A DNA stretch of 9,610 bases from JBDSLU01 sp039916225 (GTDB lineage Bacteria; Acidobacteriota; Vicinamibacteria; Vicinamibacterales; Vicinamibacteraceae), in assembly GCA_039916225.1 (NCBI GenBank), contig JBDSLU010000495.1, positions 1 to 9,610 of the forward strand, in the 5' to 3' direction. Positions 5,685 to 9,610 of this stretch are shown here, in pieces (position 1 is the stretch's first letter; each line of letters begins with the position of its first letter). The notes under the pieces were generated by a model. That model ran no database searches. It had not been told where the DNA came from and saw only the letters and a program-made list of their open reading frames with translations. A program made the translations under genes and the position numbers.

Positions 5685-7353
5685 CGTGGTGTCGACCGGA
5701 CGTCGCTTCTCACACGCCGCGGGTCTCGTGCTCGCGGCGTTGGTGTCTCTGCCGGCGCGCGGCGCCAGCGCGACGCAGGCTGTCGCGCCTCCGCCGCCGC
5801 CGCCAGCCCTGACGACGCCACTGCAGCCGGCGCGACCGTCCGCGGTCCCCGTCGTCGGCGCCATCGATCTGACGCTCGACGAAGCCGTCGCCCTCGCCTT
5901 CGAGCACAACCTCGAAATCGCCGTCGAGCGGCTCAACCCGCAGACCTTCGACCTGCAGATCGCCGGCGTCCGCGCGCTCTACCGCCCGGTGTTGTCGTCG
6001 ACCGTCGGCCAGAACAACGTCACGCAGATCCCGACCAATCAGCTGGTCGGCACGCAGGCGGTGCAGAACGATCAGACGACGGTCAACGTCGGCGGCTCGC
6101 AGCTGCTGCCGTTCGGCGGCGGCAACCTGACGGTGCTCTTCAACAACCGCCGGCAGCTCTCGACGAGCAGCTTCAATACCTTCAACCCGCAGTTCAACTC
6201 GACGTTCTCGGCGCTGTTCGTCCAGCCGCTGCTGCGCAACTTCCGCACCGATGCGACGCGCACGCAGCTGCGGATCACCGGGATCAATCGCGACATCAGC
6301 GAGCTGCAGCTCCGCGCGACGATCACCAACACGCTGGCTGACGTCCGCAACGCCTACTGGGACTACGTCTACACCGTCGATCAGCTGCAGGTCGCGCGCC
6401 GCTCGCTGGAACTCGCGCGCAAGCTGCTCGAGGACAACCGCATCCGCGTCGAGGTCGGCACGCTGGCGCCGATCGACGTGGTGCAGGCCGAAGCCGAAGT
6501 CGCCACCCGCCTCCAGGAAGAAGCGCAGGGCGAGGCCCAGGCGCGCACCGCGGAGCTCGCGCTGAAGCGCCTCATCGTCGCCGGCGCCGACGATCCGCGC
6601 TGGCGAGCGCGGATCCAGCCGGTCGATCGTCCGGTGTTCGCACCGGTGCCGATCGACCTCGACGCCGCGCTGCGCCGGGCACTCGACGCGCGGCTCGATC
6701 TGGCGCAGTCGCGCAAGCAACTCCAGGCCAATGATCTCTCGCTGAAGCTGCTCGGCAACCAGCGGCTGCCGGCGGCCGACGTCTCGGCCAGCTACGGGCT
6801 GCAGGGTATCGGCGGAGCGCGCCTGGTCCGCGACAGCAATCTCGGCGGCCAGGTCGTCGACACGATCCCGGGCAGCTACTCCGACGCGCTCCACCTGCTG
6901 CGCGATCGCGAGTTCCCGCAGTGGAACCTGGCGCTGACGGTCTCCTACCCGATCGGCGCCAGCCTGGCCGACGCCAACTACGCGCGGGCGCAGATCGTCG
7001 TGCGCCAGACGCAGGCGCAAATCCGGGCCTTGGAGCTGCAAGTGGCCACCGATGTCACCAATGCCGCGCTCCTGATCGAGAGCAACCAGAAACGGGTCGA
7101 CGCGGCGCGCGCCGCGCGCCAGCTGGTGCAGCGCCGGCTCGAGGCCGAGACCAGCAAGTTCGAGGTCGGCTTGTCGACCAACTTCTTCGTCGTCCAGGCC
7201 CAGCGCGATCTGGCCGGGGCCGAGAACATCGAGTTGCGGACGCGTCTCGACTACCAGAAATCGGTCGTCAGCTTCGACCGCGTCCAGGAAACGTCGCTCG
7301 GATCGGCCGGAATCAGCGTGGTCACCACCAATACCGGCGCGCGGACGCCGTAG
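5671..7353 (+). CDS. TolC-family outer-membrane efflux channel
   Basis: A 560-residue outer-membrane factor forming the exit duct of the tripartite pump encoded next to it. The N-terminal signal sequence (about 12-34, ending GASA) is followed by a proline stretch (40-45) and a linker. Two outer-membrane efflux repeats follow, about 65-300 and 330-545. Typical marks are LTLDEAVALAFEHNLEI at the first helix (67-83), beta-strand segments near 105-185, and long coiled-coil helices such as RNAYWDYVYTVDQLQVA followed by GTLAPIDVVQAEAEV (263-277). There is no lipobox cysteine, so the protein is not an NodT/OprM-type lipoprotein. GTG 5671 overlaps the previous gene by 14 bp, implying coupling; GTG 5686 or 5689 are alternatives. 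AAGGA lies 11 bp upstream of 5671, which favours it. Confidence 0.92.
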   Translation: MRRADVVSTGRRFSHAAGLVLAALVSLPARGASATQAVAPPPPPPALTTPLQPARPSAVPVVGAIDLTLDEAVALAFEHNLEIAVERLNPQTFDLQIAGVRALYRPVLSSTVGQNNVTQIPTNQLVGTQAVQNDQTTVNVGGSQLLPFGGGNLTVLFNNRRQLSTSSFNTFNPQFNSTFSALFVQPLLRNFRTDATRTQLRITGINRDISELQLRATITNTLADVRNAYWDYVYTVDQLQVARRSLELARKLLEDNRIRVEVGTLAPIDVVQAEAEVATRLQEEAQGEAQARTAELALKRLIVAGADDPRWRARIQPVDRPVFAPVPIDLDAALRRALDARLDLAQSRKQLQANDLSLKLLGNQRLPAADVSASYGLQGIGGARLVRDSNLGGQVVDTIPGSYSDALHLLRDREFPQWNLALTVSYPIGASLADANYARAQIVVRQTQAQIRALELQVATDVTNAALLIESNQKRVDAARAARQLVQRRLEAETSKFEVGLSTNFFVVQAQRDLAGAENIELRTRLDYQKSVVSFDRVQETSLGSAGISVVTTNTGARTP

Positions 7354-7424
7354 CCACAGCGGCAGTAGGATTGAGGCGGCCGCCTGCACTGGCGACGCCG
7401 TGAGCTCCGGGCCCACTCGACGTC

Positions 7425-8633
7425 ATGAAGAAGGTCGTTCTCCTCCTCGTCACCGTCTCGGTCCTGGCCGGCGTCGCCTGGGTGGTCTGGGGCCGGTCCA
7501 GCGACACCGGCGCCGCCGCGGCCGGCAGCGCGGCCCTCGCTCGTCCGACGTTGACCGTCGATCTCGGCGAGACCCTGCGCGGCCCGATGTCCGACATCAT
7601 CACGGTCGTCGGGAGCCTCGAAGGCGAGGCCTCCGTCGAGGTATCGAGCAAGGTGAATGGCCGGCTCGAGGACGTGACCGTCCGCATCGGCGACCGCGTC
7701 GCCAAGGGCGCGCTGCTCGCCAAGGTCGAATCCCGCGAGATCCAGGAACAGGTGAACCAGGCGCAGGCCTCGTTCGAGGTCGCCCGCGCCACCGTCCGGC
7801 AGCGCGAAGCGGACCTGAAGTTCGCCCAGACCAACCTCGATCGCTCGCGCAGCCTGTTCGAGCGCCAGCTGCTGCCGCGCCAGACGCTGGACGACGCCGA
7901 CGCCCGGCACCAATCGTCGCAGGCGCAGCTCGAGCTCTCGAAGGCGCAGTTCAACCAGGCCCAGTCGCGGCTGGACGAGCTGAAAATCACGCTGAGTGCC
8001 ACCGACATCCGCTCGCCCGTCAACGGCTTCGTCGGCAAGCGCCTGCTCGACCCCGGCTCATTCGTGTCGTCGAACACCACCCTCCTGTCGATGGTCCAGA
8101 TCGATCGGGTGCGGCTGGTGGCCAACGTCGTCGAGAAGGACCTGCGGCGCGTCCGGGTCGGCTCGACCGCCGATGTCGAGGTCGACGCGTTCCCGGGCGA
8201 GATTTTCCACGGCCGCGTCGCCCGCCTGGCGCCGGTGCTCGATCCGGCGACGCGCACCGCGCAGATGGAGGTCGAAGTGCCGAACGGCGACTTCCGCCTC
8301 AAGCCGGGGATGTACTCGCGCGTGCGGCTGATCGTCGCGACCAAGCCGCAGGCGCTGACCGTGCCGGTCAACGCCGTGGTCACCATCGAAGGCCGGCGCG
8401 GCGTATTCCAGGTCAAGGACAGCAGCGTGGCGGGCGTCGCCCAAGAGGCCGACTTCGTCCCCATCCAGACCGGGCTCGAGGACGGCACCCGCATCGAGAT
8501 CCTCGGCGGCCTGAGCGATCCGGCCCGGATCGTCACGACCGGCGCCGCCGCGCTCCGCGACGGTGATCCCGTGACCATCGCCGCGCGCCCCAGTCCGAGC
8601 GCGACCGGCCGTCCCAGCTCCGCCGCTCAGTGA
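7425..8633 (+). CDS. RND efflux membrane-fusion (periplasmic adaptor) protein
   Basis: A 402-residue HlyD/AcrA-type adaptor that joins the inner-membrane pump to the TolC-like channel. It has an N-terminal hydrophobic anchor or signal (4-22) without a lipobox cysteine. The lipoyl domain is split between about 70-102 (VNGRLEDVTVRIGDRVAKG) and 193-225 (IRSPVNGFVGKRLLDPGSFV). A coiled-coil hairpin lies between them (103-190), then a beta-barrel (226-305) and a membrane-proximal domain (306-390). The C-terminus is a Pro/Ser-rich tail. ATG 7425 starts the anchor directly and lies 71 bp after the channel gene, 25 bp before the pump gene. The adaptor family is clear; substrate specificity cannot be read here. 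Confidence 0.94.
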   Translation: MKKVVLLLVTVSVLAGVAWVVWGRSSDTGAAAAGSAALARPTLTVDLGETLRGPMSDIITVVGSLEGEASVEVSSKVNGRLEDVTVRIGDRVAKGALLAKVESREIQEQVNQAQASFEVARATVRQREADLKFAQTNLDRSRSLFERQLLPRQTLDDADARHQSSQAQLELSKAQFNQAQSRLDELKITLSATDIRSPVNGFVGKRLLDPGSFVSSNTTLLSMVQIDRVRLVANVVEKDLRRVRVGSTADVEVDAFPGEIFHGRVARLAPVLDPATRTAQMEVEVPNGDFRLKPGMYSRVRLIVATKPQALTVPVNAVVTIEGRRGVFQVKDSSVAGVAQEADFVPIQTGLEDGTRIEILGGLSDPARIVTTGAAALRDGDPVTIAARPSPSATGRPSSAAQ

Positions 8634-8658
8634 TAGTGACCGGCATCGTCCTCTAGCC

Positions 8659-9610
8659 ATGAGCATCCCGCGTACCGCCATCAACCGCCCGGTCACGATG
8701 TTCATGCTGAGCGGCGTCATCGTGCTGCTCGGCGCGATCTCGCTGCTGCGCCTGCCCGTCGACCTGATGCCGGAGCTGCAGCTGCCGAGCGTCACCATCC
8801 GCGTCGCCTACCTCGGCGTCGGCCCGCGCGAGATGGAGGAATCGATCACCCGCCCGCTCGAGCAGGCGGTCAGCGCGGTCGCCGGCCTCGAGCAGATCAA
8901 CGCCACCTCGAGCGAGGGCCAGGCGATCATCCGCCTCAACTTCGCCTGGGGCACCAACCTCAACGTCGCCGCCGACGACGTCCGCAGCCGCATCGATCGC
9001 GTCCGCGCCCGCCTGCCGGAAGAGGCCGACGCGCCGATCGTCTTCAAGTTCGACTCGACCGCCTTCCCCATCCTCTTCCTCGCCGTCGAGGGCGACTACG
9101 ACGCCGTCAAGCTGCGCGACATCGCCGAGAACACGCTGGCGCAGCGGCTCGAGCGCGTCCCCGGCGTCGCCGCCGTCAACGTCAACGGCGGCCTGCGCCG
9201 CCAGATCCTGGTCGAGTTGTCGCGCGAGAAGACGACAGCGATAGGCCTGTCCGTCGACCGCATCATCAGCCTGCTGACCACCGAAAACCAGAACATGCCG
9301 CTCGGCGAGGTCTATGAAGGCGACCTCGCCTACATGCTGCGCAGCCCCGGCCAGTTCACCAGCCTCGACGAGATCGGCAACCTCGTCGTGCTAACGCGGA
9401 ACGGCGTGCCGGTCTACCTGCGGGACATCGCCGTCATTCGCGACGGCAGCGAGGACGTCCGCAGCCTGATTCGCGTCAACGGCAAGCCCGGCGTCCGCCT
9501 GAGCATCAACAAGCAGTCTGGCGAGAACACCGTCGACGTCTCGGCCGCCCTCAAGCGCGAGGTCGAGAAGATCAACAAGGACGTCCACGGCGTGCGCCTG
9601 TCGGTGACCA
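8659..9610 (+). CDS. RND efflux pump, inner-membrane subunit (N-terminal part, cut by window edge)
   Basis: An open frame from ATG 8659 runs without a stop to the end of the window (317 codons); a complete RND pump is usually about 1,000-1,100 residues. The start MSIPRTAINRPVTMFML and the first transmembrane helix (about 12-31) are followed by LPVDLMPELQLPSVTIRV and the porter-domain segment GPREMEESITRPLEQAVSAV, all characteristic of the AcrB/MdtB-like superfamily. Further porter motifs include GVAAVNVNGGLRRQILVEL (about 170-188). It resembles drug-exporting HAE-type pumps more than CzcA-type metal pumps, but the proton-relay helix that would help decide lies outside the window. ATG 8659 is 25 bp after the adaptor gene, with no strong ribosome binding site. 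The pump uses the proton gradient to export substrates from periplasm or membrane. Confidence 0.94.
   Translation, partial: MSIPRTAINRPVTMFMLSGVIVLLGAISLLRLPVDLMPELQLPSVTIRVAYLGVGPREMEESITRPLEQAVSAVAGLEQINATSSEGQAIIRLNFAWGTNLNVAADDVRSRIDRVRARLPEEADAPIVFKFDSTAFPILFLAVEGDYDAVKLRDIAENTLAQRLERVPGVAAVNVNGGLRRQILVELSREKTTAIGLSVDRIISLLTTENQNMPLGEVYEGDLAYMLRSPGQFTSLDEIGNLVVLTRNGVPVYLRDIAVIRDGSEDVRSLIRVNGKPGVRLSINKQSGENTVDVSAALKREVEKINKDVHGVRLSVT

Noticed and set aside
7374..7385. Perfect 12-bp palindrome AGGCGGCCGCCT in the gap between channel and adaptor genes
   Set aside because: All-GC palindromes of this size are common by chance at this base composition, and with no loop it would not form a normal hairpin.
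5710..7416. Minus-strand 568-codon open frame across the TolC-like gene
   Set aside because: Its translation is rich in Arg, Asp and Ala with no motif; the opposite strand encodes a well-supported outer-membrane channel.
7322..8578. Minus-strand 418-codon open frame across the membrane-fusion protein
   Set aside because: Ser/Arg/Thr-rich shadow of a gene whose domains are clear on the plus strand.

Overview
The window is a high-GC stretch of a bacterial chromosome with strong third-position GC bias, which is why many long antisense open frames shadow the real genes. A Gram-negative envelope is certain, because an outer-membrane TolC-type channel, a membrane-fusion protein and an RND pump are all encoded. 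The heptanucleotide inverted repeat at the left edge, the plant/cyanobacterial-type IspH and the overall gene style suggest an acidobacterium, perhaps the Vicinamibacteria lineage. That taxonomy is an inference from memory, not a measured result.

Layout. Positions 1-131 hold no gene but contain a large imperfect hairpin built from 7-bp units. Two genes follow on the minus strand: an NtrC-type response regulator (132-1562) whose GAFTGA loop is altered to GAFAWA, and a HAD-superfamily hydrolase (1793-2485). A 62-bp divergent intergenic region (2486-2547) with an AT-rich -10-like element separates them from a long plus-strand series that runs off the right edge: ECF sigma factor (2548-3315), probable membrane-anchored anti-sigma factor (3312-3893, overlapping start and stop), IspH (3905-5110), a secreted LTxxQ/Spy-like periplasmic protein (5145-5684), a TolC-family outer-membrane channel (5671-7353, overlapping start), an RND membrane-fusion protein (7425-8633) and the first 317 codons of an RND inner-membrane pump (8659 to the end).

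How they may work together. The sigma/anti-sigma pair looks like an envelope-stress switch. Its downstream neighbours are the terminal enzyme of the MEP isoprenoid pathway (precursors of quinones and of the undecaprenyl carrier lipid), a periplasmic protein of a family that often senses metals or misfolded protein, and a complete tripartite efflux system. Gaps of 11, 34, 71 and 25 bp and two gene overlaps make one transcript possible. This arrangement, plus the altered response regulator, is the most interesting content. I see no evidence of a wholly new system, mobile element, CRISPR array or RNA gene.
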